From Desulfosporosinus youngiae DSM 17734 (lineage in GTDB: Bacteria > Bacillota > Desulfitobacteriia > Desulfitobacteriales > Desulfitobacteriaceae), in NCBI RefSeq assembly GCF_000244895.1, contig NZ_CM001441.1, positions 434,001-498,000 of the forward strand: a stretch of 64,000 nt of DNA. Reading direction: 5' to 3'. Below the pieces are notes generated by a model, which was not told where the DNA came from, ran no database searches, and saw only the letters and a list, made by a program, of their open reading frames with translations. Positions 46,834-55,739 of this stretch are shown piece by piece (the first letter of the stretch is position 1; the number at the start of each line of letters is the position of its first letter). The translations under genes were made by a program, and so were the position numbers.

Positions 46834-46909
46834 GCAAGACCATGAAGGTATTTGCATAAACCATGGAGGTTTGACTCATGAGGGTCAACTTTGTGGTTTT
46901 TTTTGTTGT
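46834..46909 (+). promoter_or_regulatory. Metal-gene leader motif, copy 5 (before cbiM)
   Basis: AAGACCATGAAGGT (46837-46850) is followed by the full hairpin ACCATGGAGGTTTGAC ... GGTCAACTTTGTGGT and TTTTTTTT (46861-46905). The upstream half-copy can pair CCATG with CATGG of the second, suggesting alternative folds. It lies about 90 bp before cbiM. Confidence 0.65.
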
Positions 46910-46997
46910 GAGGAAGGGAGTGAGTAACCTATTTTTAGAGAAATGACAGCTCCAAAATAGATAATGTTATGAAATGCTATAATAGGAGGAGATACTT

Positions 46998-48038
46998 ATG
47001 CATATGGCAGATGCTTTGATTTCGCCTGTAGTGGGGGGAACCATGTGGGTTGCAACCTCAGGTATTGCGGCGTATTCAATTAAGAAAATACAAACAGAGA
47101 TGGATGAAAAGAAGATTCCTTTGATGGGTGTGATGGGAGCTTTTATCTTTGCATCCCAGATGATCAATTTCACCATACCGGGAACAGGCTCCAGCGGCCA
47201 TCTGGGCGGCGGATTAATTCTTGCCGTATTGCTTGGACCGTATGCCGGCTTCTTGACCATGGCATCGGTCCTTACGATACAAGCCCTGTTTTTTGCCGAT
47301 GGAGGTCTGCTGGCCTTAGGAAGTAATATTTTCAACATGGGCTTTTTCACCTGTTTTATTGCCTACCCATTGATCTATAAAGTGCTCATGAAAAAGGGCT
47401 ATTCCACGAGGCGGATTGTCTTTGCTTCTGTACTCACGGCGGTGATCGGTCTTCAGATGGGTGCCTTCGGGGTTGTGCTGGAAACCCTCTTTTCTGGTAA
47501 GACCGAGCTGCCCTTTGGGACCTTTGTTTTATTAATGCAGCCAATTCATCTGGCAATTGGTGCAGTAGAAGGGCTTGTCACAGCCGCGGTAGTAACTTAT
47601 ATTTGGAACTCAAGGCCGGAAATTATCGAAAAGGCTGCCACAGGAGAAGCTATTGGTAATGTCTCGATAAAAAAGGTTGCTGCTGGAATGGTCGTCCTTG
47701 CGTTGATCACAGGGGCAGGGTTATCTTGGTTTGCCTCTTCTAATCCGGATGGTTTGGAATGGGCCATGATCAAGACAGCCGGTACAGCCGAATTGGAGGC
47801 GACAGGTACTCTGCACCAGCAATTATCGGACATACAGACTAAAACCTCCTTTTTGCCGGATTATTCCTTTAAGGCATCTGAAAATGAAATAGAGCAAGAG
47901 GCTGGAGAAGGCGGGGAAGCATGGCCGGCCGTAAGTGGAGGTACGACGACAGCCGGATTAGTTGGCGGTGGAATGACCCTTGTCCTGGCTGTTATCGTGG
48001 GGTTGGGTATCAATATGTTAAAGAAACGAAAGAAATAA
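46998..48038 (+). CDS. cbiM: ECF-type cobalt/nickel transporter substrate subunit CbiM (with CbiN-like tail)
   Basis: 346 residues. The N terminus MHMADALISPVVGG provides the metal-binding His2 of the CbiM/NikM family. Five to seven membrane helices follow (GTGSSGHLGGGLILAVLLGPYAGFLTM). The C-terminal 120 residues form a PDGLE/CbiN-like domain with two more helices, replacing a separate CbiN. It recognises Co2+ or Ni2+. GGAGGAG precedes the ATG. First gene of cbiMQO. Nickel specificity would suit the CO dehydrogenase and CooT genes. Confidence 0.93.
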   Translation: MHMADALISPVVGGTMWVATSGIAAYSIKKIQTEMDEKKIPLMGVMGAFIFASQMINFTIPGTGSSGHLGGGLILAVLLGPYAGFLTMASVLTIQALFFADGGLLALGSNIFNMGFFTCFIAYPLIYKVLMKKGYSTRRIVFASVLTAVIGLQMGAFGVVLETLFSGKTELPFGTFVLLMQPIHLAIGAVEGLVTAAVVTYIWNSRPEIIEKAATGEAIGNVSIKKVAAGMVVLALITGAGLSWFASSNPDGLEWAMIKTAGTAELEATGTLHQQLSDIQTKTSFLPDYSFKASENEIEQEAGEGGEAWPAVSGGTTTAGLVGGGMTLVLAVIVGLGINMLKKRKK

Positions 48039-48080
48039 GGCGATTGCCTATAACATTAAGATTTGGATTGGATGGTTGAT

Positions 48081-48890
48081 ATGTCAAACATCATGAATTC
48101 AATGTATAATATGCGGCTTCTTGATGATCTGGCCCGGCAGGAAACCGTGATACACAGACTGCATCCACTCATAAAACTATTAACCACAGTTGGTTTTTTG
48201 ACTGTGGTTGTCTCCTTTAATAGATATGATATTGGCGGCTTGCTTCCTTTGTTCTTATACCCGGTGATGGTCTTTAGTTTGGCGGAACTTCCAATCAAGC
48301 CAATCCTTTTAAGGATCTTGCTTGTTTCTCCGTTCATAATTGGCATAGGAATATTAAACCCTTTCTTTGACGATCAAATATTTAGGTTGGCTGGACGGGA
48401 AATCTCCAGAGGGTGGATCACGTTTTTGGCTATTATGTTAAAAGGCGGGCTGACCGTAACCGCCGCCCTGCTGCTGATTGCTACCACGGGAATGGACCGG
48501 CTGGGCGGAGCGTTAAGAATGTTGAAAATTCCCCGTATCTTTGTGGTTCAACTCCTCTTAACCTACCGGTATATTTCCGTATTAATGGAGGAGGTAGCAC
48601 GGACTTTAAGGGCGTATTCCCTGAGGGCGCCGGAACAAAAAGGGGTTCACCGCAGCGCTTGGGGATCATTAGCAGGGCAGTTGATCCTCAGGACGTTTGA
48701 CAGAGCCCAGCGTATTTATGAAGCAATGTGCTTAAGGGGCTTCGCAGGGGAGTACAATACGGGAAGCTTCAAAGAACTTAAAGTTTGGGATTTGGCTTAT
48801 TTAGCAGGGTGGGTGCTTTTCTTCGCTATCGCGAGGATTTACAATATCCCTATGTTAATCGGTTCATTGCTAACGGGAGTGATAAAATGA
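48081..48890 (+). CDS. cbiQ: ECF transporter T component CbiQ
   Basis: About 269 residues with 4-6 membrane helices. The coupling helices carry the T-component ARG/ARA-like motifs (SVLMEEVARTLRAYSLRAPEQKG and RTFDRAQRIYEAMCLRGF). It links the CbiM channel to the ATPase. The start is uncertain (ATG 48081, with 48063 and 48072 in frame); no strong ribosome binding site is visible. It overlaps cbiO by ATGA. Confidence 0.9.
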   Translation: MSNIMNSMYNMRLLDDLARQETVIHRLHPLIKLLTTVGFLTVVVSFNRYDIGGLLPLFLYPVMVFSLAELPIKPILLRILLVSPFIIGIGILNPFFDDQIFRLAGREISRGWITFLAIMLKGGLTVTAALLLIATTGMDRLGGALRMLKIPRIFVVQLLLTYRYISVLMEEVARTLRAYSLRAPEQKGVHRSAWGSLAGQLILRTFDRAQRIYEAMCLRGFAGEYNTGSFKELKVWDLAYLAGWVLFFAIARIYNIPMLIGSLLTGVIK

Positions 48891-49642
48891 GTCATCATAA
48901 ATTAGAGGTTAAGGATCTGCGTTTTAGTTACCCGGACAATCATGAGGCGGTTAAAGGGATGTCCTTTTGTATCCATCATGGAGAGTCTGTAGGTATCATT
49001 GGAGCGAACGGAGCAGGAAAATCCACGCTGTTAATGTTGTTGATGGGAGTACTTTTTCCAAGCCAGGGAGAAGTTTGTGTGGGAGATATCCATGTCACTA
49101 AAAAGACACTTCCGATGATTCGTCAAAGGTTAGGAATGGTTTTTCAGGATCCGGATGATCAGTTATTTATGAATACGGTCTATGATGATGTAGCCTTTGG
49201 GCCGCGGAACTATAAATTAGACGAAAAAGAAGTGGAAAAGCGCGTTCTTCATGCTTTGGAGGTGGTTGGAATCCCTCATTTAAAAGATCGCGCCCCTTTC
49301 AAGTTATCAGGCGGAGAAAAGCGAGCCGCAGCAATTGCCTCAGTACTTTCGATGCAGCCGGACATATTGATAATGGATGAACCTACCGCGGCTCTTGATC
49401 CAAAATCCAGACGCAGAGTTATGGAGTTGCTTAGGAGTTTTAGTCATACAAAAATTGTCACCAGTCATGATTTAGATATGATTTATGAGATGTGTGACAG
49501 GACCATTGTCATTAAAAAAGGGGAAATTGCGGCGGATGGGGTTACGTCAGAAATCCTGGTGAATGCGGAACTAATGGATGCCTGCGGCCTGGAAGTGCCC
49601 TTGGCCTTGCAGAACTGTCCTGTCTGCGGGAGCAAAAAATAA
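48887..49642 (+). CDS. cbiO: ECF transporter ATPase CbiO
   Basis: 251 residues. Walker A is GANGAGKST, the Q loop MVFQDPDDQLF, the signature LSGGEKRAAA and Walker B ILIMDEPTAALDP. It powers Co2+/Ni2+ uptake with CbiM and CbiQ. The start overlaps the cbiQ stop; the longer upstream frame overlaps cbiQ coding sequence. The C terminus ends in CPVCGSKK, a small extra cysteine pair. Confidence 0.93.
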   Translation: MSHHKLEVKDLRFSYPDNHEAVKGMSFCIHHGESVGIIGANGAGKSTLLMLLMGVLFPSQGEVCVGDIHVTKKTLPMIRQRLGMVFQDPDDQLFMNTVYDDVAFGPRNYKLDEKEVEKRVLHALEVVGIPHLKDRAPFKLSGGEKRAAAIASVLSMQPDILIMDEPTAALDPKSRRRVMELLRSFSHTKIVTSHDLDMIYEMCDRTIVIKKGEIAADGVTSEILVNAELMDACGLEVPLALQNCPVCGSKK

Positions 49643-49663
49643 TAGTTGAAATGCCCCTTGGCC

Positions 49664-50455
49664 TTACTTATAAATATCGGCAATGACTTTAGCAAGGGGG
49701 ATGAGGAGCACTTGTCCCATAAGAGTTCCTATCAGCTTAGCACTCATCAGCATAACCACAAGAGCTTTGACATCTTCATAAGGGCGATGTCCCCTCAAAG
49801 CCTGGTCTGTAATAATCGATGATTTGGGATCGATAAAAAGCATAAAGATAATGTTGGCAACAGTGGTGATGATTCCTGCTGAGGCTGAAGTTGCCAGGTG
49901 GTGCTGGGGAGGAACAAACAAAGTGGCATAATAGGCGGACATTACCCCAATGGTATAAATCCCAGTGACAAGAGTATTGAGAAGTATCAAATTCGTAGGA
50001 ATTTTAGTATAGGGCAGATGATTTACCATTTTTCTTGAAGGCAAGGTAAGACTTTCTTTAAAGCTCCGGAAGCTGCGGAATTTCAAAGCATAGATCACAA
50101 CGGATGGCACTGATCCTGTCCGTTCAAGTTTATTGACTGCTCTGCTGAAGCTTCTTAAAAAAGTAGGCGTTAGTATTATGCCGAAAAATGTCCCTGCGGT
50201 TGCTGCCAAAATGACTTTACGGATGCTAAGCAGAGGATCCAGGCTCTGACTAATTGAACTATCCATCAAACCGCCAATTAAAGGTGCCTGCAAGGTATGT
50301 GCAATCAGAGATATTAAGTAGAATAGGTTAAAAAGTGTCATCGATAAGGCGAATTGCTTGCTTTTAATGAAGTTAAGCCGTACAGAGTAAGCAAATGTAT
50401 CTATCATATGAATTACAAAGGTGAAAAAGAACAACTGGTATAGATTAAACGGCAC
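49664..50455 (-). CDS. amj: Amj-like lipid II flippase (DUF2837)
   Basis: 263 residues with about 6-8 membrane helices. The N terminus (LFFFTFVIHMIDTFAYSVRLNFIKSKQFALSMTLFN) matches the Amj/YdaH family, an alternate to MurJ for flipping lipid-linked peptidoglycan precursor. Its C terminus ends in KLIGTLMGQVLLIPLAKVIAD. Monocistronic and convergent with cbiO. The assignment is by family resemblance. Confidence 0.8.
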   Translation of the reverse strand: MPFNLYQLFFFTFVIHMIDTFAYSVRLNFIKSKQFALSMTLFNLFYLISLIAHTLQAPLIGGLMDSSISQSLDPLLSIRKVILAATAGTFFGIILTPTFLRSFSRAVNKLERTGSVPSVVIYALKFRSFRSFKESLTLPSRKMVNHLPYTKIPTNLILLNTLVTGIYTIGVMSAYYATLFVPPQHHLATSASAGIITTVANIIFMLFIDPKSSIITDQALRGHRPYEDVKALVVMLMSAKLIGTLMGQVLLIPLAKVIADIYK

Positions 50456-50682
50456 CTGCCCACCCCCATCCTTAATATGACTATGTTGGATAGGGGATAG
50501 AAATACTCAATTTCTTTTGGGGTGTTTAACTTTGCCCTGGAGGAAAAATGGTATCCGTGCTTTTTAAGGAGATTTCTTGAAAATCAGGTAAAAGAAATTA
50601 TTTGACTGGTTACATGTTTTTTTGTTTAAGGGGGAATTTATATAAGAGAATTTTACAAATGAATTTTGCGGAGGTGCTTTGT

Positions 50683-50895
50683 ATGCCAACCATTAACTTT
50701 GATGGACCTGTCTTAACAATCGATCAAAAAAGAAGTTTGATTCATGGAATGAGTCAGGCTGCTTCTCAAGCTTTAGGAATTCCTATGGCCGCCTTTACCG
50801 TAACCTTAGACGAGCACGAATATAGCAATATGGGTATCGGCGGGGAAGTCTTAACTGAAACGGCTTATTGGGAGAAGTATAAAGAGAGAGATTAA
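50683..50895 (+). CDS. 4-Oxalocrotonate tautomerase-like enzyme
   Basis: 70 residues. The protein begins M-PTINFDGPVLTIDQKRSLIHG; Pro2 becomes the catalytic N-terminal proline after Met removal, which fixes the start at 50683. The internal pattern ALGIPMAAFTVTLDEHEYSNMGIGG fits the tautomerase family. Reaction unknown. GGAGGTG precedes the ATG. Single gene. Confidence 0.9.
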   Translation: MPTINFDGPVLTIDQKRSLIHGMSQAASQALGIPMAAFTVTLDEHEYSNMGIGGEVLTETAYWEKYKERD

Positions 50896-51073
50896 GGATC
50901 AGGTTATTTACTATAATGTTACTTAGGCGACCTTTACAGGGTCGCTTTTTAGTATACAAATTTGTATAAAATTGTGATAAGATAATTCCTAATAAAGAAC
51001 AAATAAAAATTAGATAAAGACTCTGATACCAGAAACTATGATGAAGAGTAAAAGAGGAGAGAAGGTGGGTCCA

Positions 51074-52279
51074 ATGCCTGCGAAAAAAGAGGTAAAAACG
51101 GTTTTAGAGAAACGGGATTGGGGAAAACTGGGCACCTGGGCTAAAGAAAAAGAACATAAGAATGTCTATCGCCAATTTATGACAAGAATATATGTTAACG
51201 ACGGCCTTGAATTCTGGAGATCCGTGGAAGCCTTGGGGGTCTTTGCCCGGGAAATGGACCAGTATGATAAGAATTTTGCTGTGAATTTGGTGCGCCGCTA
51301 TTTTTGGATGCTTAACGACGAATCAGGAGGGACGGCGTGGAATGCCTCTCAGGCTATTGGAAGTCTTCTGGCTTATTGTCCAAAAACATGCGGACATTTT
51401 AATTGGATGCTCTCCGGATTGTTAATTGATGAAAGCTTAAGGGATGGTGCATTGTGGGGATTAGCTCAGCTCGCCCAAAAAGCTCCTCAATTAGTGGACC
51501 CCCTTGAAGAACGGATCAGGCCTTTCCTGGAGTCAGAGGAGCCCTTTGCTCGTGGTTTAGCAGCTCTGATCTATGCACTGATGCGGATTTCTGAGGATGA
51601 GTTTCCGCTCTATCGGGAAAATGGTCCGAAATGGAGTGTCTCAATTGAGCTTGATCAGCGACTTAAAAATGATCATGAGATAATCGAAGTGTACCAGGCG
51701 GGAGACCTGGTCAGGTATTCTGTTGGTGAACTTTGGACAGCACAAAGCCTAAGCTTTTGGACAGAACCTATTATGATCAAAGACCTAGAGGTTGAGGTTA
51801 CGGTCGCCTCAACTTCGGCAGGGCTGTGTTGGTTGGGGCTTGGTCCGTCAGCTGAGGAAGAGCAAGCTTTGCAGACCTGGGTGTCACGTCAATTTCCTAA
51901 ATCTTTTTTAATTCGCAAGCGCGAGCCCAATCAAGAGGTTATTCGCCAGCTGCAGGAGTATGTCAACGGCAAACGCCAGGAGTTCACGCTCCCCCTCCAT
52001 CAGATCGGAACCCCTTTTCAGCTTAAAGTATGGGAGGAACTGCTGCGCATACCTTATGGGCAGACACGCAGTTATGGGGATATTGCCATGAGTGTGGGCA
52101 ATCCGAAGGGACAGAGAGCAGTAGGCATGGCCAACAATCGCAATCCCATTGGGATTGTGGTTCCTTGTCATCGGGTCATTGGCAAAAGCGGCAGTTTGAC
52201 AGGGTATGCCGGCGGTTTGGATATAAAACAGAGACTTTTAGAGTTGGAAGGTTTGGGCTTAAAGGAAAACAGTCAGTAA
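51074..52279 (+). CDS. DVU0298-like HEAT-type domain fused to methylated-DNA-cysteine methyltransferase (Ogt)
   Basis: About 401 residues. The first ~200 resemble DVU0298-type HEAT-like repeats (WGKLGTWAKEKEHKNVYRQFM, DGALWGLAQLAQKAP). The C-terminal half is an O6-alkylguanine methyltransferase with RIPYGQTRSYGDIA and the acceptor cysteine in VVPCHRVIGKSG. It repairs alkylated guanine in DNA; the HEAT part could bind DNA or a partner. ATG 51074 is preferred, with GAGGAGAG before it. Confidence 0.85.
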   Translation: MPAKKEVKTVLEKRDWGKLGTWAKEKEHKNVYRQFMTRIYVNDGLEFWRSVEALGVFAREMDQYDKNFAVNLVRRYFWMLNDESGGTAWNASQAIGSLLAYCPKTCGHFNWMLSGLLIDESLRDGALWGLAQLAQKAPQLVDPLEERIRPFLESEEPFARGLAALIYALMRISEDEFPLYRENGPKWSVSIELDQRLKNDHEIIEVYQAGDLVRYSVGELWTAQSLSFWTEPIMIKDLEVEVTVASTSAGLCWLGLGPSAEEEQALQTWVSRQFPKSFLIRKREPNQEVIRQLQEYVNGKRQEFTLPLHQIGTPFQLKVWEELLRIPYGQTRSYGDIAMSVGNPKGQRAVGMANNRNPIGIVVPCHRVIGKSGSLTGYAGGLDIKQRLLELEGLGLKENSQ

Positions 52280-52417
52280 AAATTCTTTCTCTCAGTTATT
52301 TCTGAATCCAGATCACTGAATGTGGTCTGGATATTTGCATAGTTAGGATTTGCATATGGTATAATGGCTTAATTCGGGGAAAGTTTGATAAATTATGAAC
52401 GAAAGTGAGCGATATAA

Positions 52418-52798
52418 ATGGAAACGAAATCCCTTTTTACAGGAGTAGAGCATATTGGTATTAAAGCCTTGGAAATGGAAAAGGCTGTTCAGTTTTATAC
52501 AGAGGTTCTTGGCTTTAAGTTTTTACATCGAATTAAACCGGGAGAGGTAGAATTGGTTTTCCTGGAATTAGAGGGAACCGTCGTTGAGCTGGTGGAAGTA
52601 GCCGATGGTCAAACCTTTGAGGATGGGGTTGTCAATCACTTGGCGATCCGGGTGTCCGATATTTTCAAAGCGATTGAGCACTTAAAAAATCATCATGTAG
52701 AATTGACGGCGTCTGAGCCCATGTCATTAGGGGAGGGACGGTATAATTTCTTTTTCAGAGGTCCGAACGGAGAAAAACTTGAGCTATATCAAGGGTGA
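52418..52798 (+). CDS. VOC family (glyoxalase-like) protein
   Basis: 126 residues, a single vicinal-oxygen-chelate domain (GVEHIGIKALEMEKAVQFYTEVLGFKF, NHLAIRVSDIFKAIEHL, FFRGPNGEKLELYQ). The metal ligands H and E are in the usual positions. Possible role: isomerase, dioxygenase or resistance-type enzyme; substrate unknown. It is upstream of a radical SAM gene, gap about 90 bp. Confidence 0.88.
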   Translation: METKSLFTGVEHIGIKALEMEKAVQFYTEVLGFKFLHRIKPGEVELVFLELEGTVVELVEVADGQTFEDGVVNHLAIRVSDIFKAIEHLKNHHVELTASEPMSLGEGRYNFFFRGPNGEKLELYQG

Positions 52799-52889
52799 AC
52801 CAGGGATTGTCAAAAATGGAATCAGCCTTGCAATTCCTGACCTGTGTGGTAATATTATCCTGTAATGTCTTAAAGAATGGAAGCAAACT

Positions 52890-53807
52890 ATGTCAAAAAA
52901 ACGATATCATACCTTTAATGAACACTTGCGTAATCAGTTTGGGGAGAAAGTCTTTAAAGTCTCCTTGGACGCCGGTTTTACCTGCCCAAACCGGGATGGG
53001 ACTCTCGGCCGGAGCGGTTGCGTTTATTGCAGCGAGCGGGGATCTGGTGATTTCGCCGGAGACCAGAAGTTATCCCTTCATGATCAGTTTGTTGAAGTGG
53101 CGGAACGGATGAAGAAAAAATGGCCCAGCGCAAAGTATCTTGCTTATTTCCAAGCCTATACTAATACTTATGCCTCAGTGGAAAGGCTGCGTGAGGTTTA
53201 TGAAGAAGCTCTGGCAGAGGAGAATGTTATTGGATTGTCCATTTCAACCAGGCCGGATTGCTTGCCCGAAGATGTGCTGGATTACCTTGAGGAATTGAAT
53301 CAGCGAACCTATTTATGGGTAGAGCTGGGCTTGCAAAGCAGCCATGACCGAACGATGGAATGGATCGGACGAGGGCATGATTATGCCAGGTTTCTTCAGG
53401 GTCTTAAGCAATTGCGCTCCAGAGGAATACAAGTTTGCGTTCATATAATTTTAGGGCTGCCGGGAGAATCAAGAGCAGAGATGATGGAAACTGCGCAGGC
53501 AGTCGCTGATTTGCCGATTCAAGGGATTAAACTTCACTTGCTGCATGTGTTAAGGGGAACTCCTTTGGAGGAAATTTACAGGCAGGAACCCTTTGAGCTT
53601 ATGACGAAGGAAGACTATGTTGCCCTTGTTGCCGATATTCTGGAGATTTTACCACCAGAGGTGGTGATTCATCGTTTGACTGGAGATGGCCCGCCGGAAG
53701 ATCTTATTGGCCCCCTTTGGAGCCGCAAAAAGTGGGAGGTTCTCAATGCCATTGACGCTGAGTTAGAAAGCCGGGATACCTGGCAAGGAAAAAGGGTAAA
53801 AAAATAG
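52890..53807 (+). CDS. TIGR01212-type radical SAM protein (YtqA-like)
   Basis: 305 residues. The cluster cysteines lie in FTCPNRDGTLGRSGCVYCSERGSGDF. The remainder (YFQAYTNTYA, LSISTRPDCLPEDVLDYL, ELGLQSSHDRTMEWIGRGHDY, VHIILGLPGE) matches the YtqA/COG1242 family, close to the Elp3-type radical SAM domain. Function unproven. Last gene of the small plus-strand cluster. Start ATG 52890 with weak GGAAGC upstream. Confidence 0.9.
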   Translation: MSKKRYHTFNEHLRNQFGEKVFKVSLDAGFTCPNRDGTLGRSGCVYCSERGSGDFAGDQKLSLHDQFVEVAERMKKKWPSAKYLAYFQAYTNTYASVERLREVYEEALAEENVIGLSISTRPDCLPEDVLDYLEELNQRTYLWVELGLQSSHDRTMEWIGRGHDYARFLQGLKQLRSRGIQVCVHIILGLPGESRAEMMETAQAVADLPIQGIKLHLLHVLRGTPLEEIYRQEPFELMTKEDYVALVADILEILPPEVVIHRLTGDGPPEDLIGPLWSRKKWEVLNAIDAELESRDTWQGKRVKK

Positions 53808-53845
53808 CGACCCCGAAGGATCGCAAAATGGAGAAGGAGAAGTAG

Positions 53846-54028
53846 TTATGGCCTAAAAATAGGCCGTGGGGACAGTGTGTGAGACATGGATGAATAATAG
53901 TTGGTTTTAGGTTTTGGCTGAGCCGCCGGAAGTTTAAGGCCGGGTGATAAATCCAAGTAACGCTTAATATCTGAATTTGTTTGAATAATCCTTTGTGCTA
54001 TTTGTTCGTTATTAAGGCGTTCCTGCAT
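53846..54028 (-). CDS. Small hypothetical protein downstream of the aminomutase gene
   Basis: 60 residues with AAAAAGGAGGAGAG before the ATG, a very strong ribosome binding site. It starts 31 bp after the aminomutase stop and is likely co-transcribed. Sequence MQERLNNEQIAQRIIQTNSD, then a Pro-rich basic tail (PAAQPKPKTNYYSS). Family not recognised. Its place in a c-di-AMP-controlled transcript makes it worth noting. Confidence 0.6.
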   Translation of the reverse strand: MQERLNNEQIAQRIIQTNSDIKRYLDLSPGLKLPAAQPKPKTNYYSSMSHTLSPRPIFRP

Positions 54029-54059
54029 GTTACACTCTCCTCCTTTTTAAGAACTTCTG

Positions 54060-55310
54060 TCAGGGAGTCTCGTACTGGACAAGCTTTCCTTCCCAAGTAC
54101 GCAAAATGGCTTTGTTTTCATCCAGGGACATAAGGTATTGAGGTAAAATGGGTGTCTTGCCTCCGCCTTTAGGGGCATTTATAATATAGGTAGGCACCGC
54201 AAGTCCGGAAGTATGCCCGCGTAACTGTTCCATAACGGCAAGTCCTTCTTGGACCCGGGGAACAAAATGGCGTGTTCCTTTGACGTTCTTAGCATGAAAA
54301 ATATAGTAAGGGCGAACCCTGATTTTAAGAAGTTCCTGATTAAGTTTCTTCATAACCTCAGGCTGATGATTTATTCCTTTGAGCAGAACCGCTTGATTGC
54401 CTAAGACTACCCCGGCTGAAATAAGTTTATCAGCCGCTTTTTTAGCGTCTTCAGTGACCTCTTTGGGGTGGTTGAACTGGGTGTTAATATAAATGGGCGG
54501 ATATTTGGCCAGTACTGAACATAATTCATCTGTCACGCGCATGGGCAGAGTCACAGGAGCTCTGGTGCCAAGCCGCTTAATTTCTACGTGAGGAATAGCA
54601 TGAAGTTCACTCAGCAGCCAATCTAAGGTTAGATCGCTGAGCAGTAAGGCGTCTCCTCCGGTTATTAAAACGTCACGAATTTCAGGGTTTGCCCGAATAT
54701 AATCCAGTGCAGCTTTAAGCTGAGTTCGCGGCGAGTGGGTATCGGTTTCACCAATATTGCGTCTTCGCTGGCAGTGCCGGCAGTACATAGCGCACATGTT
54801 GGTGACGTTGATGATCAGGCGGTCCGGATATCTGCGGGTAATGCCGGGAGCAGGGGACGTGATTTTTTCTCCCATTGGGTCATCTTCTCCAAAGTCATCG
54901 GCCAGTTCAGCCAGTGTTGGCAAGCCTTGCAGCCGAATTGGGTCCAGAGAATCCGTATCACTCATTAAACTTAGATAATAAGGGGATACAGCCCAACGAA
55001 AGGTTTTGCCGACACGATTAATTTCTTCACATTGATCGGGGGTTAATCCGGGGAGCAGATCAATTAAGACATGAGGGTCTGTGATTCTATGGGTCATTTG
55101 CCAATGCCAATTTTCCCAGTCTTCAAGTGTTGCATTAAAATAGTTTAGAATACTTGTACGACGGGATCGGTAGACCTCCGAGAGTGACAATCCTGTCGGA
55201 ATTGTTTTAGAGGCTTGTAAATATGGGGCAACCAGTTTTTTAAGATCAACTGCTCGCTTCAAGGCATATTGCCGGAAGGTATCCGCACGTTCTTGGATTT
55301 CTACTGCCAT
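54060..55310 (-). CDS. eam: Glutamate 2,3-aminomutase (KamA family)
   Basis: 416 residues. Radical SAM cysteines C173, C177 and C180 (CAMYCRHC) and PLP-type PKGGGK (381-385) mark the lysine 2,3-aminomutase family. Two positions distinguish substrates: lysine enzymes have Asp at both, 37 residues apart; here they are K341 (FHAKNV) and N378 (IINAP), the pair reported for glutamate 2,3-aminomutase. It would make beta-glutamate, an osmolyte. ATG 55310 follows GGAGGA; the open frame upstream covers the riboswitch. Controlled by a c-di-AMP riboswitch. Confidence 0.82.
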   Translation of the reverse strand: MAVEIQERADTFRQYALKRAVDLKKLVAPYLQASKTIPTGLSLSEVYRSRRTSILNYFNATLEDWENWHWQMTHRITDPHVLIDLLPGLTPDQCEEINRVGKTFRWAVSPYYLSLMSDTDSLDPIRLQGLPTLAELADDFGEDDPMGEKITSPAPGITRRYPDRLIINVTNMCAMYCRHCQRRRNIGETDTHSPRTQLKAALDYIRANPEIRDVLITGGDALLLSDLTLDWLLSELHAIPHVEIKRLGTRAPVTLPMRVTDELCSVLAKYPPIYINTQFNHPKEVTEDAKKAADKLISAGVVLGNQAVLLKGINHQPEVMKKLNQELLKIRVRPYYIFHAKNVKGTRHFVPRVQEGLAVMEQLRGHTSGLAVPTYIINAPKGGGKTPILPQYLMSLDENKAILRTWEGKLVQYETP

Positions 55311-55395
55311 ATATCCTCCTCCTTTGTTTTCAAAGAGAATTCCGCTTGATGGCTGTTCTTCTCTTGAATTGTAAAGTATGTTGAATAATTTTTGA

Positions 55396-55434
55396 AAACA
55401 AAAAGAACCTATCAAAACAAATGAATCGGTTCCT
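55396..55434 (-). terminator. Terminator of the c-di-AMP riboswitch
   Basis: Minus strand: AGGAACC pairs with GGTTCTTTTTG, between the aptamer and the aminomutase gene. It provides transcription-off control. Confidence 0.8.
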
Positions 55435-55472
55435 AAAGAATAAACGTAAAATATCACGCTAACGTGTTTCAA

Positions 55473-55600
55473 CGCTTACGAGGTTAGCTGTCGGATTCGA
55501 GCTGAAAACTGCTCTACGCCAGTTGGCGATTCACCCCCAAAGTGGTTCCCCCGTTTTCCTTTAGGAAATTCAGCTAAGCATAATAATCACTTACGACTGA
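55473..55600 (-). promoter_or_regulatory. c-di-AMP riboswitch (ydaO-yuaA type)
   Basis: Minus strand carries the class consensus: GCTGAATTTCC, AACGGGGGAACCA, TGGGGGTGAATC, CTCGAATCCGACAGCTAACC, then CTCGTAAGCG. The aptamer precedes a terminator and the glutamate 2,3-aminomutase gene. Confidence 0.93.
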
Positions 55601-55607
55601 CAACCTT

Positions 55608-55636
55608 ATAATACCACCAGGGTTGTTACTTGTCAA
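55608..55636 (-). promoter_or_regulatory. Promoter of the eam transcript
   Basis: Minus strand: TTGACA (55631-55636), 17 bp, TATTAT (55608-55613), just upstream of the riboswitch. Confidence 0.85.
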
Positions 55637-55739
55637 GAGCATGATGTCACAGGGATTTGGCTATGTTATAATAGAATAGATTTTTTACGATCAAGAAGGT
55701 TTATTAATACTAGCGAATATAGATTAGGGGTTGAACACA

